Source: Bacteroidales bacterium
GTDB lineage: Bacteria > Bacteroidota > Bacteroidia > Bacteroidales > UBA932
Direction of reading: 5' to 3'
DNA: 64,000 nucleotides
NCBI GenBank assembly: GCA_017429475.1
Contig: JAFROX010000001.1
Coordinates: 1-64,000 of the forward strand
Part shown: positions 51,901-60,900 of the stretch, piece by piece
How the letters are laid out: every line of letters starts with the position of its first letter
How positions within the stretch are numbered: position 1 is the stretch's first letter
Notes under the pieces: generated by a model
What the model was told of the DNA's origin: nothing
What the model saw: the letters and a program-made list of their open reading frames with translations, nothing else
Database searches by the model: none
Program-made: the position numbers and the translations under genes

Positions 51901-52324
51901 GCAGATTTCAGACATCGAGAAAAGCGAGGCCTACACCCTGAGCATCCCGTCTGGAGACGTCCTGCTCGAGAAGGAAGACTACAGCATCAGTTCTGAGGAT
52001 ATGCCGGGATGGCTCGTAGCAAGTGACAGCGACCTTACCGTCGCCCTCGACATCACCGTCACCGACCAGCTGCGCCGCGAAGGCATCGCCAGGGAACTCA
52101 TCAACCGCATCCAGAACCTGCGCAAGGACAATGGTTTCGAGGTAACAGACCGCATAGTCCTGACCGTAGAGGACCTGCCCGAGGTTCGCGACGCACTCCA
52201 GGAATACCGCAAGTATGTCTGCGAACAGACTCTGGCAGTGGACCTGAATTTCGGCAAGGACTTCGGCGGAGCACGCGTCGAGTGGGATGAAGGAACCATT
52301 GAGCTCCTCGCCGTAAAAGCGTGA
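48968..52324 (+). CDS. ileS: Isoleucyl-tRNA synthetase
   Basis: A 1118-residue class I synthetase that charges tRNA-Ile. The HIGH-type motif is in PPSANGMPGIHHVMAR near residue 45, the editing domain is at about 190-400, and the KMSKS-type motif is in KNGNKMSKRLGNAVNP near residue 675. WFDSGAMPYA and the anticodon-binding C-terminal domain are intact. The length fits the longer Bacteroidota/eukaryote-like IleRS. It has its own promoter and no visible T-box leader; only about 13 bases separate the -7 region from the gene. Confidence 0.97.
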   Translation: MSFTEYKQLDLVEVNRSILEKWRRQNAFRNTLELRKGQPRFVFHEGPPSANGMPGIHHVMARSIKDAICRYKTQTGYLVERKAGWDTHGLPVELGVEKKLGITKEDIGKTISVEEYNRTCRKEVMKYTDQWVDLTEKIGYWVDTDNPYVTYDNSYIETLWYLLKDIYKKGYLYKGYSIQPYSPAAGTGLSTHELNQPGCYRDVKDTTCTVQFKVIKNSVSQPLFSDSPLPVFILAWTTTPWTLPSNTALCVGPNIDYVRVESVNPYTKEPAIYVVAKALVPTLFNDKNPFTVLEGSFKGSQLKDISYEQLIPWVKCAEGGLRVICGDFVSTEEGTGIVHIAPTFGADDNKVAKQSGVPAMLLTDANGVQQPMVDRSGRLYRIEDLDKDFVKERVDVASYGQFAGRYVKNAYDDTLGPDDPTLDIDLCVELKQQGKAFKIEKHVHSYPHCWRTDKPVLYYPLDSWFIRTTAVQPRMIELNKTIRWKPESTGTGRFGKWLENLQDWNLSRSRFWGTPLPIWRTEDGKEEKCIGSLAELYDELEKAVAAGVAESNYLKDKGFVPGDFSKENYDRIDLHRPIADNLFLVSDSGRKMVRETDLIDVWFDSGAMPYAQQGLKDLGKPCFGQTADFIAEGVDQTRGWFFTLHAINTMVSDKCAFKSVISNGLVLDKNGNKMSKRLGNAVNPFEALDKYGADALRWYMLTNAQPWDNLRFDEEGVDEIRRKFFGTLYNTYSFFALYANVDGFDPLSDKGEAELTEIDKWLVSLENSLIRDVRACYEDFDLTTAGRLIQSFVCDNLSNWYVRLNRKRFWGGGMTASKLGAYRTLYHCLRTVALLAAPIAPFFMDRLWCDLVAGAENVHYEMMPDFDASLIDTELEYRMQLAQRCSSMVLALRRKVNIKVRQPLAKIMVPVLDNHFKEQFEKVSNLVSSEVNVKEVEFVYDTTGLITKKIKPNFKTLGKKYGKQMKDIAAAFAQMGQQQISDIEKSEAYTLSIPSGDVLLEKEDYSISSEDMPGWLVASDSDLTVALDITVTDQLRREGIARELINRIQNLRKDNGFEVTDRIVLTVEDLPEVRDALQEYRKYVCEQTLAVDLNFGKDFGGARVEWDEGTIELLAVKA

Positions 52325-52372
52325 TGTTCATAAAAACGGGCTGTTGTGGATAATTATCCCAAGCCTTTTGAT

Positions 52373-52380
52373 TATCTTTG
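52373..52380 (+). promoter_or_regulatory. -7 element TATCTTTG of the DksA-like gene and lspA
   Basis: A perfect -7 box 28 bases before the ATG at 52409. Confidence 0.65.
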
Positions 52381-52408
52381 TAGAACACCAGTTTAATCTC
52401 CGTTAGAT

Positions 52409-52816
52409 ATGGCAAAGACAAAAACCGCAAAAGCCCCTGTCGCAGAGAAGGTCAGATACAGTGACGAAGAGCTTCAGGAATTCAAGGCCCTGATCCTTCA
52501 GAAGCTTGAAGCAGCCAAGAAGGAATATGAGGAGCTCAAGGGTTCCGTCGACCTCAGCGCAAGCAACGACACCGAGGATACTTCTCCGACCTTCCAGATG
52601 GAAGAGGGCGCATCTTCACTCTCCAAAGAAGAAGTGAGCAGACTGGCGGCACGCCAGTACAAATTCATCCGGAGCCTTGAAGCTGCTCTGGTGCGCATCG
52701 AAAACAAGACTTACGGCATCTGCCGCGAGACTGGAAAACTCATACCCAAGGAGCGTCTCAGACTTGTACCTCACGCCACATTGAGCGTCGAAGCCAAAAA
52801 CGACAAGAACAGATAA
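52409..52816 (+). CDS. TraR/DksA family protein with degenerate zinc finger
   Basis: A 135-residue DksA-family protein, expected to bind RNA polymerase and adjust transcription with ppGpp. It has a basic Lys/Ala-rich start, a coiled coil at about 15-95 and the remains of the C-terminal finger (YGICRETGKLIPKERLRLVP). Of the four zinc-binding Cys of DksA only one remains; the others are Thr, Ser and Ala-type residues. The fold may be kept without zinc, as in some other family members. It overlaps lspA by one base (TAATG), implying coupled translation. Confidence 0.9.
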   Translation: MAKTKTAKAPVAEKVRYSDEELQEFKALILQKLEAAKKEYEELKGSVDLSASNDTEDTSPTFQMEEGASSLSKEEVSRLAARQYKFIRSLEAALVRIENKTYGICRETGKLIPKERLRLVPHATLSVEAKNDKNR

Positions 52817-53454
52817 TGGCGCTGTCGAAAGGCAAGAAACTTACAATATTCGTTATCGCCCTGCTAGCCATTGACCAGGTGACAAAGATCCTGGTCAAGA
52901 CCAATATGACTTTGGGGCAAAGCATCCCTGTCTTCGGAGACTGGTTTCAGATTTATTTCGTTGAAAACGTCGGAATGGCGTTCGGAATGGCCGTCGGAGG
53001 CACCGTGGGCAAACTTCTGCTCTCGGTTTTCCGCATAGTCCTGAGCGTGGCGCTGTTCATCTACATCCGTAAGCTTCTGACCCGCAGCGACGTTCCCAAC
53101 GGAGTCTACTTCGGCCTTGCGGCCATAATGTGCGGAGCGATCGGCAACATATTCGACTCCCTCTTCTACGGCATGATCTTCAGCGAAAGCGGGTTCACCC
53201 AGGTGGCTACGATGTTCCCTCCCGACGGCGGATATGCAGGCCCGTTTTTCGGAAAGGTCGTAGATATGCTCTACTTCCCTATCATCGACACCACCCTGCC
53301 AGACTGGTTCCCCATCTGGGGCGGAAAACCTTTCCATTTCTTCAGCGCAATCTTCAATTTCGCAGACAGCTGCATCACCGTCGGAGCTTTCTACCTGATC
53401 ATTTTCCAGTGGAGGTTCTTCGCCAGCAAGGACGCCGGGAAAGAAAACGCCTAA
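52816..53454 (+). CDS. lspA: Lipoprotein signal peptidase (signal peptidase II)
   Basis: A 212-residue inner-membrane aspartyl peptidase that removes signal peptides from lipoproteins, many of which are predicted in this window. Four hydrophobic segments are visible. The two catalytic Asp lie in GNIFDSLFYG and FNFADSCITVG. It is about 50 residues longer than the E. coli enzyme because of an extra loop between the two catalytic regions (about residues 115-165), common in Bacteroidota. It is translated from the DksA-like transcript. Confidence 0.93.
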   Translation: MALSKGKKLTIFVIALLAIDQVTKILVKTNMTLGQSIPVFGDWFQIYFVENVGMAFGMAVGGTVGKLLLSVFRIVLSVALFIYIRKLLTRSDVPNGVYFGLAAIMCGAIGNIFDSLFYGMIFSESGFTQVATMFPPDGGYAGPFFGKVVDMLYFPIIDTTLPDWFPIWGGKPFHFFSAIFNFADSCITVGAFYLIIFQWRFFASKDAGKENA

Positions 53455-53482
53455 TTTACTCTGTAAATTAAGTTGATTTGAT

Positions 53483-53490
53483 TATCTTTG
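53483..53490 (+). promoter_or_regulatory. -7 element TATCTTTG of the glycogen operon
   Basis: A perfect -7 box 25 bases before the ATG at 53516. Because it lies inside the longer reading frame, it fixes the start of the debranching-enzyme gene at 53516. Confidence 0.65.
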
Positions 53491-53515
53491 TGGTTTGATT
53501 CCAAACTGCAATTGT

Positions 53516-55450
53516 ATGGCTTATCTGAAATTCAACAAAGCTGAGCTTGTAAACCTCGAATATTCACTAAAAAGGGAACTGATTGCAACAAACCGTACGG
53601 GCGCATATGCCAATACGACGATTGTCTGCTGCAACACCCGCAAGTATCACTGCTTGCTCGCGGTTCCCATCGAAAAAATGAACTGGCGCAGGCACGCCCT
53701 GCTCTCAAGCCTCGACGAGACACTCATCCAGCACGGCAAGATGTTCAACCTCGGCATCCACTGCTACGGCGAAGTGTTCGAGCCGAGAGGTCACAAATAC
53801 ATTGTCGACTATGAGAACGACCCCGTGCCCACCATCACCTACAGCGTAGGTGGAATGAAGTTCCAGAAACAGATCATCATGGTCCGCGACCAGGACAGGG
53901 TCCTGATCAAGTACACTCTTCTGGACGCACATTCCGACACCACTCTCCGTCTGACCCCCTATCTCTCGTTCAGGAGCATCCACGAACTGACGAAGAGCAA
54001 CATCGGTGCGAACACCCACTACACGGAAATCCCTAACGGAAAGGCCTTCAAACTGTACGACTCGCTGCCCACTCTCAATATGCAGCTCTCGAAGAAGTCT
54101 GAATACGTTGCCAATCCCGACTGGTACTACGGCATCGTCTATCCCGAGGAGAGACGCAGGGGCTACGAATACAAGGAAGACCTCTTCGTCCCGGGATTCT
54201 TCGAGATGCCCATCAAGAAGGGTGAGAGCATCGTCTTCTCGGCATCTACCGAGGCCTGCGAGCCTGCAAGCTTCAAGCGCACGTTCAATTCAGAGATTGC
54301 CAAGATCGGCCCGTGCGAAGATTTCGAGTCGAACCTGCGCAGCGCCGCATCGAGACTTTTCTTCGAGCGTGCCGGAAGGCTGGAGATCTGCTCCGGCTTC
54401 CCCTGGCTCGGAGTCGGCCAGCTGCGTGACACGACGATGACCGCCGCAGGCCTTACACTCTATAACAACGGTGACACAAAGGCTTTCCTCCGCGTGGTCG
54501 ACGGAATGATCGACAAATGGAAAGAAGATCTGTTCACCTCATCGCGTCAGGTTGAAGCTCCGCTCCGAATGGCCCTGCTGATGCAGCATTACATCGAGTT
54601 TACCGGTGACAGCAAAGGAATCTGGAATAAATACGGCAAGATACTCAAGAAGATAATCAAGAGCTTCATAGAAGGCAGGCCCGAAGTGCAGATGCACGGC
54701 AACGGACTGCTCTGGGCTCAGATGGACGGCGTAGCCCTCACCTGGATGGACACTTATGACAACGGCCATCCGGTTGTCGAAAGAGCCGGATACCAGGTAG
54801 AGACCAACGCTCTTTGGTACAACGCCCTGCGTTTCTGCGGCGAAATGTGCTACAAATACGACAGCGACAAGAAGTTCGCACGCAAGGTCGAAGAAATCGC
54901 CGCAAAGATCGATATGGTGTTCTTCGATATGTTCTGGGTAGCAGAACGCAAGCACCTGGCAGACTATGTGGACGGCCGCGGACAGAACGTCTTCACCCGT
55001 CCCAACCAGTTGTTCGCCTGCGCCCTTCCCTACAGCCCCATCAGCGAAGTCGCACAGAACGAAATACTCAAGGCAGTGAAGCGCGAGCTTGTGACTCCGC
55101 GCGGAATCAGGACGCTGGCTCCCAAGAATCCTTTCTACAAGGATACCTACGACGGAGACCATCACGCCCGCGACCTTGCATCCCACAACGGATCGACAAG
55201 GCCCTGGCTGCTCGGCCTTTATACCGTGGCCAGCTTCAAGCTCCACGGAGCCGCATTCACCAATGAGGCCAAATCCCTGATCAAGGGCTTTGAGGAAGAT
55301 ATGACGATCCACGGCATCGGCGCCATAGCCGAACTTTATGACGGCAACCCGCCGTTCATTCCTCACGGAGCCATCAACTCCGCACTCAGCACGGCTGAGG
55401 TTCTGACAATTATCTATATGATCAAAAGATTAAAGGAGACGACGAGATGA
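53516..55450 (+). CDS. Glycogen debranching enzyme, amylo-alpha-1,6-glucosidase (GH133-like)
   Basis: A 644-residue cytoplasmic enzyme that removes alpha-1,6 branches. An N-terminal beta-sandwich (about 1-260; TNRTGAYANTTIVCCNTRKYH near the start) precedes the (alpha/alpha)6 barrel with FPWLGVGQLRDTTM near 305, DGVALTWMDTYD near 410 and NGSTRPWLLGLY near 560. These fit the archaeal/bacterial GDE family, which lacks the 4-alpha-glucanotransferase part of eukaryotic enzymes. It opens a five-gene alpha-glucan unit and overlaps the next gene by four bases. Confidence 0.93.
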   Translation: MAYLKFNKAELVNLEYSLKRELIATNRTGAYANTTIVCCNTRKYHCLLAVPIEKMNWRRHALLSSLDETLIQHGKMFNLGIHCYGEVFEPRGHKYIVDYENDPVPTITYSVGGMKFQKQIIMVRDQDRVLIKYTLLDAHSDTTLRLTPYLSFRSIHELTKSNIGANTHYTEIPNGKAFKLYDSLPTLNMQLSKKSEYVANPDWYYGIVYPEERRRGYEYKEDLFVPGFFEMPIKKGESIVFSASTEACEPASFKRTFNSEIAKIGPCEDFESNLRSAASRLFFERAGRLEICSGFPWLGVGQLRDTTMTAAGLTLYNNGDTKAFLRVVDGMIDKWKEDLFTSSRQVEAPLRMALLMQHYIEFTGDSKGIWNKYGKILKKIIKSFIEGRPEVQMHGNGLLWAQMDGVALTWMDTYDNGHPVVERAGYQVETNALWYNALRFCGEMCYKYDSDKKFARKVEEIAAKIDMVFFDMFWVAERKHLADYVDGRGQNVFTRPNQLFACALPYSPISEVAQNEILKAVKRELVTPRGIRTLAPKNPFYKDTYDGDHHARDLASHNGSTRPWLLGLYTVASFKLHGAAFTNEAKSLIKGFEEDMTIHGIGAIAELYDGNPPFIPHGAINSALSTAEVLTIIYMIKRLKETTR

Positions 55451-56733
55451 GAGTTTTGATGTTTGGATGGGAGTTTCCCCCGCATATTTCAGGTGGTCTG
55501 GGCACAGCCTGCTACGGTATGACCAAAGGTCTTGCCCACAATGACGTAGACGTGCTGTTCGTGATGCCGTCTGCCAGCGGAGACGAAGACCAGAGCGACA
55601 TAAAGATCATCAATGCCAGCGATGTCGCCACTATGGACACTGCGATGAACATCGATGAATTCCTCGGCAAGGTGGAATTCCTCAGGGTCGGCAGCAACAT
55701 CATGCCTTATGTGGATCCTGAAGATTACTCCAAACTTTCCGTCGAGGAGCGTCTGATGCAGACTGAAGAGTTCAAATACCACTTCCACAGCAAGTACAAA
55801 TTCTCAGGAAAATACGGAAAGAACCTGATGGAAGAAGTAGTCCGCTACTCTATGGTAGGCGGCACTCTTGCTCTCAACAACGAGTTCGACGTGATCCACG
55901 CACACGACTGGCTCACCTACCTGGCCGGCATCGCCGCCAAGAGAGTCAGCGGAAAACCTCTCGTCATCCACGTTCACGCCACGGAGTTCGACCGTACCGG
56001 CGAAAATGTCAACACACAGGTGTATGCCATCGAGCAGATGGGTATGCGCGAAGCCGACAAGGTCATCACTGTGAGCGACTGGACCAGGAACATAGTCATC
56101 AACAAATACGGCATCGACCCGTCCAAGGTCGTCACTGTCCACAATGCAGTGGATTTCTCCAACAGGGAGACTCTCGTGGCGAAGCGCGGCGTGCCTGAGA
56201 AGACCGTTACGTTCCTCGGCCGCATCACTTTCCAGAAAGGTCCCGAATATTTCATCGAGGCCGCCTGCAAGGTGCTTCAGAAGACCGACAACGTGCGTTT
56301 CGTGATGGCCGGCAGCGGAGACCTGCTGAACCGTTCCATCAGGCGTGTCGCCCAGATGGGCATAGCCGACAAGTTCCATTTCACCGGCTTCCTTCGCGGA
56401 GCAGACGTGCAGAAGATGTTCGCCCTCAGCGATGTCTACGTGATGCCTTCTGTTTCCGAGCCTTTCGGCATCTCTCCCCTGGAGGCGATGCAGAGCAACG
56501 TACCTACCATCATCTCCAAGCAGAGCGGCGTAGCAGAAGTCCTGAAGTATGCCATCAAGGTCGATTTCTGGGACATCGACGCCCTTGCCGATGCAATATA
56601 CGGTCTCGTCACATACCCCGCCATCGCCAAGATGGCCGGCGAAAAGGGTTATGACGAGGTCAACTCACTGAAATGGGACCACGCGGCAGCCAAGGTAAAA
56701 GATGTTTATCAGGCTGCAATGAATTTGAAATAG
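55447..56733 (+). CDS. GT4 family glycosyltransferase (alpha-glucan associated)
   Basis: A 428-residue GT-B glycosyltransferase. The N-terminal domain starts MFGWEFPPHISGGLGTACYG, as in starch-synthase-like proteins, with VIHAHDWLTYLAG near 140. The C-terminal GT4 domain has FLGRITFQKGPEYF and the nucleotide-sugar ExxxxxxxE motif EPFGISPLEA near 338. Position between debranching enzyme and GH57 suggests synthesis of glycogen or another alpha-glucan; the exact donor and acceptor are not certain. ATGA overlap with the upstream gene. Confidence 0.9.
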   Translation: MRVLMFGWEFPPHISGGLGTACYGMTKGLAHNDVDVLFVMPSASGDEDQSDIKIINASDVATMDTAMNIDEFLGKVEFLRVGSNIMPYVDPEDYSKLSVEERLMQTEEFKYHFHSKYKFSGKYGKNLMEEVVRYSMVGGTLALNNEFDVIHAHDWLTYLAGIAAKRVSGKPLVIHVHATEFDRTGENVNTQVYAIEQMGMREADKVITVSDWTRNIVINKYGIDPSKVVTVHNAVDFSNRETLVAKRGVPEKTVTFLGRITFQKGPEYFIEAACKVLQKTDNVRFVMAGSGDLLNRSIRRVAQMGIADKFHFTGFLRGADVQKMFALSDVYVMPSVSEPFGISPLEAMQSNVPTIISKQSGVAEVLKYAIKVDFWDIDALADAIYGLVTYPAIAKMAGEKGYDEVNSLKWDHAAAKVKDVYQAAMNLK

Positions 56734-56748
56734 TAAAATTATCATATT

Positions 56749-57963
56749 ATGGCAACAAAAAGTATTTGCTTTTACTTTCAGGTTCATCAACCTGACCGAC
56801 TGAGACAGTATCGCTTCTTCGACATCGGGAATGACGACAACTACTGCGACGATTTCACCAACAAGGTCATAATGCGCAGGGTTGCACAGAAATGCTATCT
56901 TCCCGTCAATGCGATCCTGCTCGACCTCATCAAGAAGAACGGCAAGAAGTTCAAAGTGGCCTTCTCCATCTCCGGAGTGGCAATCGACCAGTTCTACCGC
57001 TATGCACCCGAAGTCATTGACAGTTTCAAGGCCCTTGCCGCCACCGGCTGCGTGGAATTCCTCGCCGAGACCTATGCGCATTCACTCGCATCCGTAGCCA
57101 ACGAGGCTGAATTCAAGCAGCAGGTCAAGGACCACAGCAAACTCATCGAGAGCACGTTCGGCGTCAAGCCCGTGACCTTCCGCAACACCGAGCTCATCTA
57201 TTCGGATGCCATCGGCGCCACGGTCGCATCAATGGGTTATACTGCAATGCTCACCGAGGGTGCCAAGCATATCCTCGGCTGGAAGAGCCCGAACTTCATC
57301 TATACCAACGCCATCAACCCCAGGCTCAGGCTCCTTCTCAAGAACAGCGCAATGAGCGACGACATCGCATTCCGTTTCTCAGACAGAAGCTGGAGCGGAT
57401 GGCCCCTCACCGCCGAGAAGTATGCTGACTGGGTAGAATCGGCACTTGCAAACGAAGACACCCTCAACCTCTTTATGGACTACGAAACCTTCGGAGAGCA
57501 CCAGCAGAGCGACAGCGGCATCTTCGATTTCCTCAAGGCCCTGCCCGCAACGATGCTTGCAAAAGGTTTCAGCTTCAACACTCCCGCCGAAACCGCCAAG
57601 ATGCACCAGCCTGTTGCTCCGCTCCACGTTCCGGACCCGATTTCCTGGGCAGACGAGGAGAGGGATCTGAGCGCCTGGCTCGGAAACGAACTGCAGAACG
57701 AGGCTTTCCACAAGGTCTACGCCCTTGGCAACAAGGTCAAGAGGACCAAGGATGAGAACCTGATGAAGACCTACAGGATGCTTCAGGAAAGCGACCACTT
57801 CTACTATATGTGCACGAAGTTTTTCTCAGACGGCGCAGTCCACAGCTATTTCAACCCTTACGACACACCGTATGAAGCTTTCATAAACTATATGAACGTA
57901 TTGAGCGACTTTGAGCTTCGCGTCGACGCGTTCCTGAACAACAAGAAGAAGACAAATGCCTGA
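56749..57963 (+). CDS. GH57 family alpha-amylase/glucan enzyme
   Basis: A 404-residue cytoplasmic GH57 enzyme acting on alpha-glucans. The His in YFQVHQPDRLR near residue 14 is motif 1, VEFLAETYAHS is motif 2, FRNTELIYSD near 148 carries the nucleophile Glu, and FMDYETFGEHQ near 243 the acid/base Asp. Without the C-terminal branching-enzyme domain, hydrolase or transferase activity on maltodextrins is more likely than branching. It follows the GT4 gene by 15 bases and overlaps the next gene by eight. Confidence 0.92.
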   Translation: MATKSICFYFQVHQPDRLRQYRFFDIGNDDNYCDDFTNKVIMRRVAQKCYLPVNAILLDLIKKNGKKFKVAFSISGVAIDQFYRYAPEVIDSFKALAATGCVEFLAETYAHSLASVANEAEFKQQVKDHSKLIESTFGVKPVTFRNTELIYSDAIGATVASMGYTAMLTEGAKHILGWKSPNFIYTNAINPRLRLLLKNSAMSDDIAFRFSDRSWSGWPLTAEKYADWVESALANEDTLNLFMDYETFGEHQQSDSGIFDFLKALPATMLAKGFSFNTPAETAKMHQPVAPLHVPDPISWADEERDLSAWLGNELQNEAFHKVYALGNKVKRTKDENLMKTYRMLQESDHFYYMCTKFFSDGAVHSYFNPYDTPYEAFINYMNVLSDFELRVDAFLNNKKKTNA

Positions 57964-60900
57964 TTACCTTTTTGAAGTCAGCTGGGAGGTCTGCAACAAG
58001 GTCGGCGGAATCCACACCGTGCTTGCCACCAAGTCCCTCCATCTGGCCGGAGAACTTAAGAAGCACCATATACATATCGGGCCCGACGTATGGAGGAATA
58101 CCGAAAGGAACCCCGAATTCACCGAAGATCCGTCACTGTACAAGTCGTGGCGGCAGGCTGCGGAGAATGAGGGTCTGCGCGTCCGCGTCGGCCACTGGAA
58201 CGTTCCGGGCAGTCCCATCGCTTTCCTTGTGGACTATACCCATCTCATCGCACGCAAGAACGACATACTGACAGGGCTCTGGACAAAATTCGGAGTCGAT
58301 TCCATCTCGGGAGACTGGAACTACGTGGAATCGGCGCTGTTCGGCTATGCAGCCGGAGAAGTGATCCAGAGTTTCACAAAATACAGGATAGCTGCCGGCA
58401 GGAAGGTGGTCGCCCAGTTCCACGAATGGATGACCGGCGCCGGACTGCTCTACCTGAAGGCTGCCGATATGCCCATCGGAACTGTCTTCACTACACACGC
58501 CACCGTTCTGGGTCGTTGCGTCTGCTCGAACAACCTTCCGCTCTATGACGGACTCAAGGAGATGGATGCCGACAAACTGGCCGTAGAATACGGTGTGACG
58601 GCACGCCACTCACTCGAGAAAGCAGCAGCACAGCAGGCAGACGTATTCACGACTGTCAGCGACCTGACTGCCGTCGAATGCAAGCAGTTCCTGGGGCGTC
58701 AGGTTGACATAGTGACCCCCAACGGCTTCGAAGAAACCATAGCCCCCGCTCCGGAAGATATGCCAGCAGCACGTGCCGCCGCCCGCAGCAAACTGCTTGA
58801 AGTGGCGCATCTTATGAGCGGCAAGGACTACGACGATTCCACGATGCTGCTCTGCACCTCAGGCCGCTATGAATATGCGAACAAGGGTATGGACGTAGTG
58901 ATGGACGCCCTCGGCAAGCTCAGCAAGATATGCATCAAGGGCCGCCATGTAGCAGCGTTCATAATGGTCCCCAGCGGCAACCACGGTCCGGACAAGGGCC
59001 TGCTCGATAAGATGCAGAACCCTTCGTCGGACTATAAGACCGCCGTTTCGCACTACCTTATGGACGACTACGACATCATAAGCCGCCGTATGAAGGAACT
59101 CGAGCTCGACAACGGCAAGGACACCTGCGTGGACGTATTCTTCATCCCCAGTTACCTCAACGGCAACGACGGAATATTCAATATGACATACTACGACCTT
59201 CTGGCCGGTATGGACCTGTCGATATTCCCGTCCTATTACGAGCCTTGGGGCTACACTCCGCTGGAATCGCTTGCATTTATGGTGCCCACCGTCACAACGA
59301 CTACTGCAGGCTTCGGCCTCTGGGTGAATGACCACTACCCTGCAGACAAGCCGAAGAACGGCATCTGCATAGTCAAGCGCACCGACGGCAATTATGACGA
59401 AGTGGTCGACAGCGTCTGCAAGCGCATCTTTGAAATAGCAGCGCTCAATGAAAAAGAATCCGCCGCATATCGCGACAATGCCAGAGAGATCTCGAAGATT
59501 GCCCTCTGGAAGAACAACATATCATATTATAAAGAAGCATACGCACTGGCAATTGACAAGATCGAGGCCAAGTACGGAAAAAACCCTGTGTTCAGGGAAG
59601 ATACAGACAACTCTTACACCAAAATGACTACGAACACCCCCTCTTGGACTAGAATGATAATCACCAGGCAGCTGCCTGAGAGATTGAGACCCCTGGAAGA
59701 ACTTGCGAAAAATCTGTGGTGGTGCTGGAATCAGGAAGCGTCAGAGCTTTTTGAATCGATTGACAGCAAGCTTTGGAAAGACTCCAAAGGCAATCCGCTC
59801 GAGATGCTCGACCGAATCAAGCTTTCAAAATATAAGGAACTGTCGAAAGACACCGCGTTCCTCACCCGCCTTGACGGCGTTTACGCCCACTTCAAGGATT
59901 ATATGAAGGAGAAGGACAGCAGGCCGGGACCGTCGATTGCATATTTCTGCATGGAATATGGTATCGACACCTCCCTGAAGATTTATTCCGGCGGCCTCGG
60001 AATCCTTGCCGGCGACTACCTGAAGGAAGCCAGCGACATGAAGGTCAATATGACCGCTGTCGGACTGCTCTACAAATACGGCTATTTCACCCAGAGACTC
60101 TCCTCACAGGGAGACCAGGTAAGCACCTACGAGCCCCAGGACTTCTCGAAGGCCCCCGTCACCCCCATCCGCGACAAGGACGGCAAATGGCTGACAGTGA
60201 GCATAGCATTCCCCGGCCGTACGATGTTCGCAAGGCTTTGGAAGGCTGAAGTCGGACGTACCGACCTCATCCTTCTCGACACAGACTTCGAGGACAACCA
60301 CGAAGAAGACCGCCACGTCACCCACCAGCTCTACGGTGGTGACTGGGAGAACCGTCTCAAGCAGGAAATCCTGCTCGGTATGGGCGGTGTCAGGGCACTC
60401 AGACTGCTCGGCCTCAATCCGGAGGTTTACCACTGCAACGAAGGCCACGCCGCATTTATGGGCATCGAGAGGATGCGCGAATATGTAAACGACGCCAACC
60501 TCACCTACCTGGAGGCTCTCGAGATGGTACGCAGCTCATCCCTGTTCACCACCCACACTCCCGTTCCCGCAGGTCACGACGCCTTCACAGAGGATATGCT
60601 CCGCGTATATATGTCGCAGGTGAGCGATTACCTCAAGGCCGACTGGGGCGCATTCATGCAGCTCGGAAAGATTCATCCGGAAGATCCCGGCGAGAAATTC
60701 TCGATGAGCGTGCTCGCAGCCAACCTGTCGCAGGAAGTCAACGGAGTAAGCTGGCTGCACGGCAAGGTGAGCCAGAAGATCCTGTCGAACATGTGGCCCG
60801 GCTATCTGCCTGAGGAACTTCACGTAAGCTACGTCACCAACGGCGTCCACTACCCTACCTGGACCGCTCCCGAATGGAAGAAGATCCACGAAGGCGTGTT

